The translations under genes and the position numbers were made by a program. DNA of 64,000 nucleotides from contig CBDFHC010000003.1 in NCBI GenBank assembly GCA_965247585.1, positions 62,001-126,000 of the forward strand. Direction: 5' to 3'. Positions 41,678 to 50,608 of the stretch are shown one piece after another. The first letter of the stretch is position 1, and every line of letters starts with the position of its first letter. The notes under the pieces are model-generated. The model was not told the origin of the DNA and searched no databases. It saw nothing but the letters and a program-made list of their open reading frames with translations. Source of the DNA: CBDFHC01 sp965247585. Lineage in GTDB: Bacteria; Chloroflexota; Dehalococcoidia; Lucifugimonadales; GCA-2712585.

Positions 41678-42913
41678 ATGAAGGCCATCGCGGGCGCAAC
41701 CCTCATCGACGGCACCGGCGCACCGGCTCAGGAGGATACCGTCGTTTTGGTCAAAGGCGCCACCATCACCGCCGTCGGTAAGCTGGGCCAACTCCCCATT
41801 CCCGACGGCGCCGAGCTAATCGACGCCAACGGCCTCACCCTTCTGCCCGGCTTGATTGACTGTCACGATCACCTGGCGGAATTCGACTACGCCCTGATTT
41901 CCAATATGGGTCTGGCGGACCCCCCTTCCGAGCACAGCATCGCCGTGGCCGGGGCGCTCAAGCAGACCTTGGAGACCGGCTACACCACCGTCCGAGATGC
42001 CGCCTGGCTGGGGGTGGGCTACAAACAGGCCGTCGACTCCGGCATGATACCCGGCCCCAACCTCCACCTGACCCTGAACTTCCTCACCATTACCGGCGGC
42101 GTGGCCGACAGGATCACCCCTTCCGGTCACGCATATTCGCCACCCGGCCACGCCGGAGTCCCCTCCGGGGTTGCGGACGGCCCCGGCTCGATTAGAGAGG
42201 CCGTGCGGGAGCTGGTGCGCATGGGCGCCGACGCCATCAAGACCGCATCCACCGGCTGGGCCAGCGACACCCCGGGTCTGGGGCCTATCGACCCCCTCAT
42301 GCGCCGCGACGAGCTGGAGGCCTTAGTGGACGAGGCCCACCTCCTCGGGCGCCGCGTCCTTTGCCACGCCATCGGCGGCCCCGGCCAACGCATGGCCGTC
42401 GAAGTGGGCGTGGACTCCATCGACCACGGTTGCTACCTGGACCAGGACCCGGAGCTTTTACCCCTTATGCGGGGCAAGGGCATCTTCTACGTTCCCACCT
42501 TTAGCGTCTTCACCCACCACGCCGAAAAGGGCAGTCCTGGGGGCCGTTACTGGGCCAACGATTTCCGCCAGCACCACCCCCGAAGCCTTCAACTCGCCCG
42601 CGACGCCGGTGTCATGATCGCCGCCGGTACTGACGAGGGCGGCTGGCAGCACGGCAACAACGCCCGCGAGATCAGCCTCCTGGTCAAGAACGGCCTGACC
42701 CCCATGGAAGGCATCGTCGCCGCCACTGGCAACGCCGCCCGGTGCCTGGGCCTCGGCGACAACATCGGCGCCGTCGAAGCGGGCAAGACCGCCGACCTGA
42801 TACTGGTGCAAGGAGACCCCCTCAAGGACGTCACCATCCTGGAATGGGGCGCCGCCACCCGCTGGGTCATGAAGGGCGGCCAAGTGGCACTCGACTGCCG
42901 GCCTCGCAACTAA
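41678..42913 (+). CDS. Amidohydrolase family protein
   Basis: This metal-dependent hydrolase has DCHDHLAEF in place of the first HxH metal site, then CHAIGG and IDHGCYLD for further ligands, and the last conserved aspartate in AAGTDEGG. The N- and C-terminal strands (LIDGTGAPAQED, KTADLILVQGDPL) form the usual composite barrel. ATG 41678 has GGAGAG close upstream; the frame is open earlier but lacks a ribosome site. The 411-residue length fits the imidazolonepropionase/prolidase-like group. The substrate is not determined. Confidence 0.85.
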   Translation: MKAIAGATLIDGTGAPAQEDTVVLVKGATITAVGKLGQLPIPDGAELIDANGLTLLPGLIDCHDHLAEFDYALISNMGLADPPSEHSIAVAGALKQTLETGYTTVRDAAWLGVGYKQAVDSGMIPGPNLHLTLNFLTITGGVADRITPSGHAYSPPGHAGVPSGVADGPGSIREAVRELVRMGADAIKTASTGWASDTPGLGPIDPLMRRDELEALVDEAHLLGRRVLCHAIGGPGQRMAVEVGVDSIDHGCYLDQDPELLPLMRGKGIFYVPTFSVFTHHAEKGSPGGRYWANDFRQHHPRSLQLARDAGVMIAAGTDEGGWQHGNNAREISLLVKNGLTPMEGIVAATGNAARCLGLGDNIGAVEAGKTADLILVQGDPLKDVTILEWGAATRWVMKGGQVALDCRPRN

Positions 42914-43441
42914 CCGCCGCCACATGAGCGTGCAGTCCATCGGAGGACACTCAGCGAGGGGGAGTCCAGAGGGGAACGATCCCCTCTGGCGGGAGTCTGA
43001 GGGTGTCCCTCAGAAATCCTTTTAAAAACCTTTCTGGGCGGGTGGGTGGGCACCACCAACCTGTGATTCTCAGTCCTCTGTGGTGAACACACCCATCGCC
43101 ATTGCTGATTCTCTCCTCCCCATCCCCCTCACCGCGGCTCCAACAGATCATTCTCCAGCTTCAAAAACTTCTCTCCCCCTATCGAGAGGGAGAGTTAGAG
43201 AGGGAGTGACCGTACCCATCACCATGGCTGATGGCCTTGAAAATAGACACTGAAAAACCTCCCTTTCCCGCTCATCCTCAGGTCCCCAAAGACGAGCGGG
43301 CGCCACCAACCTATAATTCTCACTCCTTCGCAGTCGCCATACCTCCAGACCGTGATCACACCCCTGTTGTGTTAACCTTTTGGCAAACCAGGGCTCACAA
43401 CACCTCCCTCTCAGCGACACTCTAAATAAGGAAGGCGTGTA
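42914..43441. repeat. Gene-free gap with family A and a T-rich hairpin repeat
   Basis: A family A copy at about 42,958-43,075 has the perfect stem CCAGAGGGGA-ACGA-TCCCCTCTGG. Near 43,170-43,200 a separate repeat has CTCTCCCCC-TATCG-AGAGGGAGAG. No gene seen. Confidence 0.65.
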
Positions 43442-43804
43442 ATGAAAGAAATCATCGACTTGGAAAACCGCCGATTCAAAGCAATGACTCAAGTCGACAC
43501 AGCGGTTTTGGGCGAGATCTTGTCCGATGACCTGGTCTACACCCACTCCACCGCTCGGGTTGAATCGAAATCGGAGTTCATCGCCAGCCTAACCTCGGGG
43601 CAGACGAAGTACGAGGCGGTCACCTGTAACGACGTGAAAGTCCGCCATTTTGGCGACACAGCCATTGTCACCGGTTCCGCTTGGATCACCGTCGTCGCCC
43701 GAGGAAATCAGAACAAGTTCCAGGTCCGGTTCACTGATGTCTACGCCATGCAGGAAAACGCTTGGCGGATGGTCTCCTGGCAGTCCACCAAGATGCCCGA
43801 ATGA
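43442..43804 (+). CDS. NTF2-like (SnoaL/DUF4440) protein
   Basis: The 120 residues fit the cone-shaped NTF2 fold: an N-terminal helix (EIIDLENRRFKAMTQ), then LSDDLVYTHSTARVESKSEFI and the final strands WRMVSWQSTKMPE. Such proteins act as small-molecule enzymes or binding domains. No active-site set is clear, so no reaction is assigned. A modest GGAAGG lies before the ATG. Confidence 0.75.
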   Translation: MKEIIDLENRRFKAMTQVDTAVLGEILSDDLVYTHSTARVESKSEFIASLTSGQTKYEAVTCNDVKVRHFGDTAIVTGSAWITVVARGNQNKFQVRFTDVYAMQENAWRMVSWQSTKMPE

Positions 43805-43904
43805 GGTGCGATGTCAGCCACCCCTTCACCACAAGCCAACCCGCCCAACGCTGCCTGAGACCCCAGCCCCCTCCCAATCCAAGCCCTCTCCAGTCGCCGC
43901 CAGT

Positions 43905-44983
43905 CTACCTGAAGTAAGGTATCACGTACCGGCCGAACAGCTTGATAGAGTCCATTATCCGAGAGTGGGCCAGGTTTCCTATCTGCATAAAGCACAACAT
44001 CTGGTCAACCCCTGCCTCCTCGTACCTCTTCATCCCTTTGATCACCGTATCCGGGTCCCCCATGACAAACGCCCCGCTTCGGAAGTGGTCCTCCACCGTG
44101 GTCTGCACCCGCTCTGCCTGCACCGCATCCACCGCATACCTGTACGAGTCCGGCACCTCTCTCCCTTGCCAGGGCTTGTACAGCTCGGCCATCATCTCCA
44201 CCAGCCAGGCGGCCTCCGGCGCCGCCGCCCGCCGTGCCTCTTCATCGTTTTCAGCACAGTGCGTTACGCAGAAAGTAGCCACCTGGTCGTTCACGAAGCT
44301 CCCAATCGGTTCCGCCCGGGTCAGCCCGTCCCGGTACATATCCACCCGTCCTTTTAGCTGCTCATGTCCGCCCAGATTGAAGCTCAGCACCCCCACCCCC
44401 TTCTCCCCGGCGGCCCTGAAACTCTCCGGCTGGCTGCACGCCATCCACAGCGGTGGATGCGGCCTCTGCACCGGCTTCGGTATCACCGAACGCGGCGGAA
44501 TGTTGTAATAGGTCCCCTGGTGCGAGAACGGCTCCTCCGTCCAAATCCGCGGAATCATGAAAACGCCTCTTCCCACTGCGCCTTCGTTTCCTCAGGGTTC
44601 ACCTCGAAGCCGTCCATCTCGATCAGCGTACTGGAGCGCCCCGTCCCCAGGTCCATCCGACCATCCGAGAGGATGTCCAGCACCGCGGCCCGCTCCGCCA
44701 CCCGCACCGGATGGTTGTACTGTCCCGGCAGCAGCGCCACCGCGTGCCCTATGCGAATCCGTTTCGTCCTCTGTGACACCGCGCCGAACAGCACCTCCGG
44801 GGCCGAGCAGTAGGAGAACTCCGTGAGGAAATGGTGCTCCACCGTCCAGAAGTAATCGAACCCTACTTCATCCGCCAGCTCCACCTGCGCCAACACCTGC
44901 CGGTACAGGTCCCGCTCCATCCCTGGATAGTGCGGTTTCCTGATCTGCATCTCGTACATCAGGCCAAATTTCATCTTTTTCAA
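43905..44983 (-). pseudogene. Luciferase-like flavin oxidoreductase split by a one-base shift
   Basis: Two overlapping frames make one luciferase-like monooxygenase of about 360 residues. The first (44,555-44,983) holds the N-terminal barrel with VEHHFLTEFS and the GRMDLGTGR turn; the second (43,905-44,576) starts near GVFMIPRIWTEEPF and carries the rest to the C-terminal helix. Adding one T to the four-T run (44,560-44,563) joins them as EEAFFMIPRIW. F420- or FMN-dependent relatives use this fold to oxidise many substrates. The break is either a real recent loss or an indel error. Confidence 0.75.
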
Positions 44984-46024
44984 TCCCTTGCTGCCCTAAC
45001 TAGGCCTCAATATACTATCAGCACCGCCGTGATTCCGTCGCTTGCCACATCCATCCCCCGGAAAACGATTAAACTCGTCCGTCGCCACGAAATGTTCCGA
45101 AACAACCCGGCTTTCGCCCGACCGGAGACTGCCTCGAATTTAGCGCTAGTTATCCGCTCGACAACCCCTCAAGGGGGACAACCCCCTCTGCCGGGAGTCT
45201 GAGGGTGCCCCTCAGAAATCGTTTTTTAAACCTTCCTGGGTGGGATGGTGGGGATCACCAACCTTCAATTTCCAGTCCTCTGTCGTGAAAAAACCTATCG
45301 CCATGCCTGATTGCCTCGAAAATAGCGCCGCGTCTCCCTTTGTATTGGCGCTCCCGGCGCACAGTCAACACCAACCACATAGGAAAGTGCAGGGAACCTG
45401 GGTGGTGGCTGCCGGGAGGCTGAGGGTGCCCCTCAGAAATCGTTTTTTAGACCTTCCTGGGCGGGATGGTGGGGATCACCAACCTTCAATTTCCAGTCCT
45501 CTGTTGTGAAAAAACCTATCGCCATGCCTGATTGCCTCGAAAAGAGCACCGCGTCTCCCTTTGTATTGGCGCTCCCGGCGCACAGTCAACACCAACCACA
45601 TAGGAAAGTGCAGGGAACCCGGGTGGTGGCTGCCGGGAGTCTGAGGGTGCCTCTCAGAAATCGTTTTTTAGACCTTCCTGGGCGGGATGGTGGGGATCAC
45701 CAACCTTCGATTTCCAGTCCTCCGTTGTGAAACAACCTATCGCCATGCCTGATTGCCTCGGGGATAGCCAATTCGTATCTCCAGTAGGCCCTGCCAGCGC
45801 CGTTTTTCATCGGTGGCGGTGCCGGTCTCAACCGGTCCAAACGATCACCACTCCCATCCCAGGGCACCCAACTCTCGCCGGTTTGTTGTCCGGCTTACGG
45901 ACGCGGCCCCGGAATGCGGGCAGGTCCAATAACCGGCTTTACGGTCTCTGCAGGTCAATGACTGCCGTACCATCCTTCCCGTCCCTGAGTATTCGATTAT
46001 GGCCAGGTCAGCCGCCCTCTAACC
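44984..46024. repeat. Tandem array of family A (221-bp period) in a gene-free gap
   Basis: From about 45,170 to 45,770 the same 221-base block recurs about 2.6 times (anchor CCTATCGCCATGCCTGATTG at about 45,294, 45,515 and 45,736). Each block has the family A core CCGGGAG-CTGAGGGTGCC-CTCAGAAATCG. Short frames in the array are repeat artefacts. The remaining 45,780-46,020 holds no clear gene. Confidence 0.8.
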
Positions 46025-47254
46025 GTGCTGTCTGACACATCGCCGACTCCTCCTGCCTACCGCTGGGTCGTCTTCGGCCTCTGGTCCATCTGCGGCGTTG
46101 GCGGCTACATGATCATCTCCACCGTAGGTATCCTCCTGCCCGCAATCACCGCCGACTTGGACCTCTCCCCCGGCCAGCAGGGCATCCTCGGGTCCGCCGC
46201 CTTCTGGGGCAACCTCGCCCTCGCCATTCCACTAACCTGGTGGGCCTCCCGCTACCGGCTTAAGCCCCTCACCACTGTCACCCTGGTCCTCGGCACCGGC
46301 TTCCTCTTCCTCCAGGGCTGGTCCCCAATCTTCGCCGTCCTGATCCTCGGACGCCTCGCCTTCGGCATCTCCGTCCTGGCACGAGAGCCCGCCCGTGCCA
46401 TGCTGATCCGCCAATGGTTTCGCCCCGTCGAGGTTGTCTGGGCCCAGAGCATCAGCGCCGCCCTCTTTGGCCTGGTGGTGGGCGGCGGCATACTGGCAAC
46501 CCCCTACATGCTGGAAGCTTTCGGCGATAGTTGGAGGTCCACCCTCAACGCCTTCGCCATCTCCTTCGTCGTCATCACCGTTCTGTGGGTCGCCCTGGGC
46601 CGGGAGCGCCGCGTCTCCGAACCCCAGATCACCGCCCGCCGCCGCGAGGCTGGCCTCATCCGAACCGCCCTCTCCTACCGTGACGTCTGGGTCACCAGCT
46701 TCGGCTTCCTCGGCGCCACCTTCGCATGGTCCGGCTTCGTCGGCTTCCTTCCCACCCTCCTGCTGGACTCCTACGACATCTCCCTTCGCTGGTCCGGCCT
46801 CATCCTCGCCATCTTCATCATCGTCGGCGGCGTCGCCGGACTCTTCTTCGCCCGCGCCGCCATGGTCGTCGACAACCGGCGCTACTTCCTCCAGCCCCTG
46901 GGGCTCCTCATGGCCGGCACCTACATCGCCATGACCTTCACCCAGAGCGTCCCCCTCCTAATCGTCTTTTCGTTATTCAACGGCATCGCCTGGGGCTTCT
47001 GGCCCATCCTCCACTCCGTCCCCTTCCAGCTCCCCGGCATCCGCACCCGGGAAATCGCCGTGGCCCTGGCGCTCGTCACCATGATGATCTCCGGCGGCAC
47101 CGCTCTCGGCCCTTTGGTCACCGGCTTCCTTCAAGAGGCCACCGGCTCCCTAAAAACTGCCCTCCTGGTGGTGGGCATGGCCCCCCTCTCCCTCACCGTG
47201 GCCGGCACCCTCCTCAGCCTGGCCGCCCGCCAGGTCCGCCCCGCCCCCGCCTAA
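46025..47254 (+). CDS. Major facilitator superfamily transporter
   Basis: The 409 residues form about 12 hydrophobic helices with an MFS-type loop (SRYRLKPLT) and a large central cytoplasmic loop (RERRVSEPQITARRREAG). A GTG start at 46025 is used. Substrate unknown; the neighbours suggest an organic acid or aromatic compound. The stop overlaps the convergent acyl-CoA ligase stop by four bases. Confidence 0.85.
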   Translation: MLSDTSPTPPAYRWVVFGLWSICGVGGYMIISTVGILLPAITADLDLSPGQQGILGSAAFWGNLALAIPLTWWASRYRLKPLTTVTLVLGTGFLFLQGWSPIFAVLILGRLAFGISVLAREPARAMLIRQWFRPVEVVWAQSISAALFGLVVGGGILATPYMLEAFGDSWRSTLNAFAISFVVITVLWVALGRERRVSEPQITARRREAGLIRTALSYRDVWVTSFGFLGATFAWSGFVGFLPTLLLDSYDISLRWSGLILAIFIIVGGVAGLFFARAAMVVDNRRYFLQPLGLLMAGTYIAMTFTQSVPLLIVFSLFNGIAWGFWPILHSVPFQLPGIRTREIAVALALVTMMISGGTALGPLVTGFLQEATGSLKTALLVVGMAPLSLTVAGTLLSLAARQVRPAPA

Positions 47255-48891
47255 CCCCCCTCCTCCCACCGCCTCGCCACCCCCGCCAGCTGCTCCCTGA
47301 GCACCGTCTTCGCGAACTTCCCCACGCTGGTCTTCGGCAGCGACTCCTGGATTATGATCTCGTCCGGAATCCACCACCGCGCCACCCTCGTCGAAAGGAA
47401 CTCCCTCAGCTCCTCCGGCGCCAGCCCATCGGCGTGCTCCGGCAGGGGCACCACCACCGCCACCGGCCGCTCCTGCCAGTGCGGGTGCGGCAGCCCCACC
47501 ACCGCCGCCTCCAGCACCTTCGGATGCGCCATTAGCGTATTCTCCAGCTCCACCGAGGATATCCACTCCCCGCCGGACTTCACCAGGTCCTTCGTCCGGT
47601 CCACCAGCTGCACGTAACCCTCCCGGTCTATCGTCGCCACGTCCCCGGTCCTAAGCCACCCGTCTATAAACTTCTCCTCCTCCTCCGGGTCGCGGTAATA
47701 CCCTCCCGTAACATAGGGGCCCCGCACCTGTAGCTCGCCGAAGACCTCTCCGTCCCACGGCAACTCCTTCCCCAAGTCCAGGTCCATGATCCGGCATTCC
47801 ACCGTTGGCACCACGGTCCCCTGCTTGAACAGCGCCTCATCCTGCTTCTCCACCGGCAGCCCGGCCATCGAAGACTTTAACCGGCTGATCGTCCCTATGG
47901 GAGACATCTCCGTCATTCCCCAGGCATGCACCATCTCGATGCCCAGCTTCCGGTAGCCCAGTATCAGCGAAGGCGGCGCCGCCGACCCGCCGCAGTAGAT
48001 ATGCGTTAGCTTAGACAGCTTCCTACCCGACCTCTCCAGGTAGTGCAACAGCGGGATCCACACCGTCGGCACCCCCGCCGCCACCGTCACCCCTTCGTTG
48101 TCCAGCAGACTAGCCACCCGCTCCGGGTCCAGAAACCGGTCGCTGAACACCTGCGACGCCCCCGCCAGCGCCGCCGCGAACGGCATCCCCCATCCGTTGG
48201 CGTGAAACATCGGCACCGCGTACTGGATCACGTCCCGCTCTGAAAGGCCCAAGCTGTTGGGATGCCCGCACACCAACGAGTGCAGCACCGTGGAGCGGTG
48301 GCTGTACACCACCCCCTTCGGCTGCCCTGTGGTGCCAGACGTGTAGCACATCGCCGCCGCGGACCTCTCGTCCAGCTCCGGCCACTCGAATTCCGCGTCC
48401 CCGCTGGCCAGGAACTCCTCATAGTCCTGCGTGTTCGGCAGCGCTCCGGTCCCGTCCTCGCCGTCGTTCATCAGCACCACCAGCCCTACGCTGGGAATCT
48501 TGCCCGCCATCCGCTCCAACGCCGGCAACACCGACCGGTCGCAGAAGATCACCCGGTCTTCGGCATGGTTAATGATGTACTCCAGGTGCTCCGGAAACAG
48601 CCTCACGTTCAGCGTGTGCAGCACCGCGCCCATGCACGGTATGGCAAAGTAGCACTCCAGGTGACGCTGATTGTTCCAGGCGAACGTGGCCACTCGGTCC
48701 CCATCCTTAACACCGTACTTCGCCAGCGCGCTGGCCAGACGCCCCGCCCTGCCCGCCATCTCGCCATAGTTGGACCGCGAAGGCTCTCCCTCCGCCCTCT
48801 GCGTCGCCAGCGCCTTCCCCGGGTACAGCCTCTCCAACCGCCACAGTATGTGCCGTATCGTCAGCGGCACATCCATCATCGTGCTCTGCAT
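47251..48891 (-). CDS. Acyl-CoA synthetase (AMP-forming)
   Basis: This ANL-superfamily enzyme activates a carboxylic acid with ATP and CoA. The P-loop is YTSGTTGQPKGV; the HAWGMTEMSP, GWLRTGDVA and DRTKDLVKSGGEWIS motifs follow in order, and the final catalytic lysine region is KTSVGKF. ATG 48891 has GGGAGG seven bases upstream, giving 546 residues. It is most like medium/long-chain fatty-acyl ligases; the substrate is inferred only. Confidence 0.92.
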   Translation of the reverse strand: MQSTMMDVPLTIRHILWRLERLYPGKALATQRAEGEPSRSNYGEMAGRAGRLASALAKYGVKDGDRVATFAWNNQRHLECYFAIPCMGAVLHTLNVRLFPEHLEYIINHAEDRVIFCDRSVLPALERMAGKIPSVGLVVLMNDGEDGTGALPNTQDYEEFLASGDAEFEWPELDERSAAAMCYTSGTTGQPKGVVYSHRSTVLHSLVCGHPNSLGLSERDVIQYAVPMFHANGWGMPFAAALAGASQVFSDRFLDPERVASLLDNEGVTVAAGVPTVWIPLLHYLERSGRKLSKLTHIYCGGSAAPPSLILGYRKLGIEMVHAWGMTEMSPIGTISRLKSSMAGLPVEKQDEALFKQGTVVPTVECRIMDLDLGKELPWDGEVFGELQVRGPYVTGGYYRDPEEEEKFIDGWLRTGDVATIDREGYVQLVDRTKDLVKSGGEWISSVELENTLMAHPKVLEAAVVGLPHPHWQERPVAVVVPLPEHADGLAPEELREFLSTRVARWWIPDEIIIQESLPKTSVGKFAKTVLREQLAGVARRWEEGG

Positions 48892-49068
48892 CGCCGCGCC
48901 TCCCGCCGTCTCGTCTCTTATCGCCCCACTCCACGCCACCCTTAAACCCCTCAATCGGGGCCTACATTACATCCGCCCGAACGGCCCGGCAATACCGCCG
49001 CCACCTTATCTATCACCAGCCACCTGTGCTAAATTAACCCCGTCTCACAAACCTGCGCGGAGGTAATC

Positions 49069-49986
49069 ATGGAATACCAGGTCTGGCTCAACGGCGAATA
49101 CGTCCCTCGCAACCAGGCCAAGGTCAGCATGACCGACCGCGGTTTCCGTCTCGGCGACGTGGTCTTCGATACCTCCCGCACCTTCGATGGCGTGGTATTC
49201 CGCTTGCGAGACCACCTGGAGCGCCTCTACCGCTCCCTCCAGTACGTCCGCATCGACCCTGGCATGGACATGGACCGGATGGAAGAGCTGACCCAGGAAG
49301 TGGTCCGCCGCAACGAGTCCGTCCGCGCCCCCGGCGACGACTATATGATTACCCAGATCATCACCCGTGGCGAGCGCCCTCGCCCCTTAGCCCCCTCCGA
49401 ACCCAACGTTTCCATCTGGATAGACCCCATAGACTTCCCTCGCTACGCCCCGGAATTTAAGACCGGCGCCCACGTCGTTATCCCCCGCACCCGCAGCTAC
49501 TCCGCCGACCAGATCGACCCCAAGGTGAAGCACTACAGCCGCCTTAACTTCGTCCTCGCCGAACTGGAGGCCATCGACGTCGACCCCGAAGCCTACCCCG
49601 TCCTGCTTGACGTAAACGGCAACGTCAGCGAAAGCAGTGGCGCCAACTTCTGCATCGTCTCCAACGGCGTGCTCCGCACCCCCGGCGAGCACAGCATCCT
49701 CCAGGGCATCTCCAGGGCCACCGTCCTGGAGTTGGCCGAGAAGCTGGGCATCCCTACCGCCGAGGAGGAGCTCCAACCCTACGACGTTTACACCGCTGAC
49801 GAAGCATTCCTCTGTAGCACCCCCTACTGCCTCCTCCCCGTCGGCCGCGTCGATAACCGGCGCATCGGCACCGCGATGCCCGGCCCCGTCACCCGCCAAC
49901 TCCTCGCCGCCTGGAGCGAGTCCGTCGGCCTGGACATCGAGGACCAGGCAACCCACCGCGCCAACGCCCTCTCCTCCGCCTGCTAG
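49069..49986 (+). CDS. Class IV PLP-dependent aminotransferase
   Basis: The fold-type IV aminotransferase shows the N-terminal VWLNGEYVPRNQAKVSMTDRGF, the PLP lysine in KVKHYSRLNFVLA, the conserved ESSGANFC and the CSTPYCLLPV turn. The 305-residue length fits branched-chain or D-amino-acid transaminases and aminodeoxychorismate lyases. The reaction cannot be decided by eye; branched-chain-like is plausible. A GGAGG lies close before the ATG. Confidence 0.88.
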   Translation: MEYQVWLNGEYVPRNQAKVSMTDRGFRLGDVVFDTSRTFDGVVFRLRDHLERLYRSLQYVRIDPGMDMDRMEELTQEVVRRNESVRAPGDDYMITQIITRGERPRPLAPSEPNVSIWIDPIDFPRYAPEFKTGAHVVIPRTRSYSADQIDPKVKHYSRLNFVLAELEAIDVDPEAYPVLLDVNGNVSESSGANFCIVSNGVLRTPGEHSILQGISRATVLELAEKLGIPTAEEELQPYDVYTADEAFLCSTPYCLLPVGRVDNRRIGTAMPGPVTRQLLAAWSESVGLDIEDQATHRANALSSAC

Positions 49987-50054
49987 CCTCGCCGGAGACC
50001 AGCCGGTGAATCCGTGTCACTCCCCTATACTGCTCCCAGGCCCCCCCGGCAAAG

Positions 50055-50180
50055 GAAGGTGCAGGGAACCCCGGTTCCCTGCCGGGAGTCTGAGGGTGTC
50101 CCTCAGAATTTCATCGTTTTTTGCTCCCCCTTCTCCCCATTGGGAGAAGGGGAACCGAGGGGGTTGAGGGCAGGGATGAG
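50055..50180. repeat. Family A copy plus a second hairpin repeat
   Basis: About 50,055-50,110 holds the perfect stem GCAGGGAACC-CC-GGTTCCCTGC and TGAGGGTGTCCCTCA. At about 50,125-50,150 CCCCTTCTCCC-ATT-GGGAGAAGGGG forms a second strong hairpin. Confidence 0.75.
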
Positions 50181-50263
50181 AGGGGATATCCGCTGCCCTA
50201 TTGCCGAACAATCCGCCAACTCCTGTCCGCTCATATCATAGAAAAGTGAAAGCGAGGCCCCCC

Positions 50264-50482
50264 ATGCCCAACCACACCACCACCCTCCGAATCCTCCTCA
50301 ACGGCCCGGAGCCCATCGTCGTCCCCATGGCCTACGATGCCTTCTCCGCCCGGCTGATCGAGCGCACCGGCATCACCGAAGGCTTCCTCGACCGCATGAT
50401 CACCTTCGAAGAGCGCAACGAAATCCTCGGCCTCGCCCACTTCTATGAGCTGGAAGCGCGCTACGGGGTTGAGGCGGCTTAG
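50264..50482 (+). pseudogene. Isocitrate lyase/PEP-mutase family gene with large internal deletion
   Basis: The first 30 residues (TLRILLNGPEPIVVPMAYDAFSARLIERTG) are the N-terminal barrel start of this family, and the last 30 (FLDRMITFEERNEILGLAHFYELEARYG) are its C-terminal region. About 200 residues between them, including the metal and catalytic loop KKCGH, are missing, but the frame is kept. The product cannot be active as such; it may be a recent deletion allele. Confidence 0.75.
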
Positions 50483-50608
50483 CGCCATGTCAAACCCAAA
50501 CCTGTCAGCTAATATCGGTGACATTGAATTTACTAAGACTTGTGCCTCACACCTGACAATTCAGACCGCCGTTACCAATAGGACCAAAATGCAAAAGGGG
50601 AAAGCCCT

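Noticed and set aside
45240..46035. Three similar short proteins encoded in tandem
   Set aside because: They coincide with the 221-bp family A array and lack coding features.
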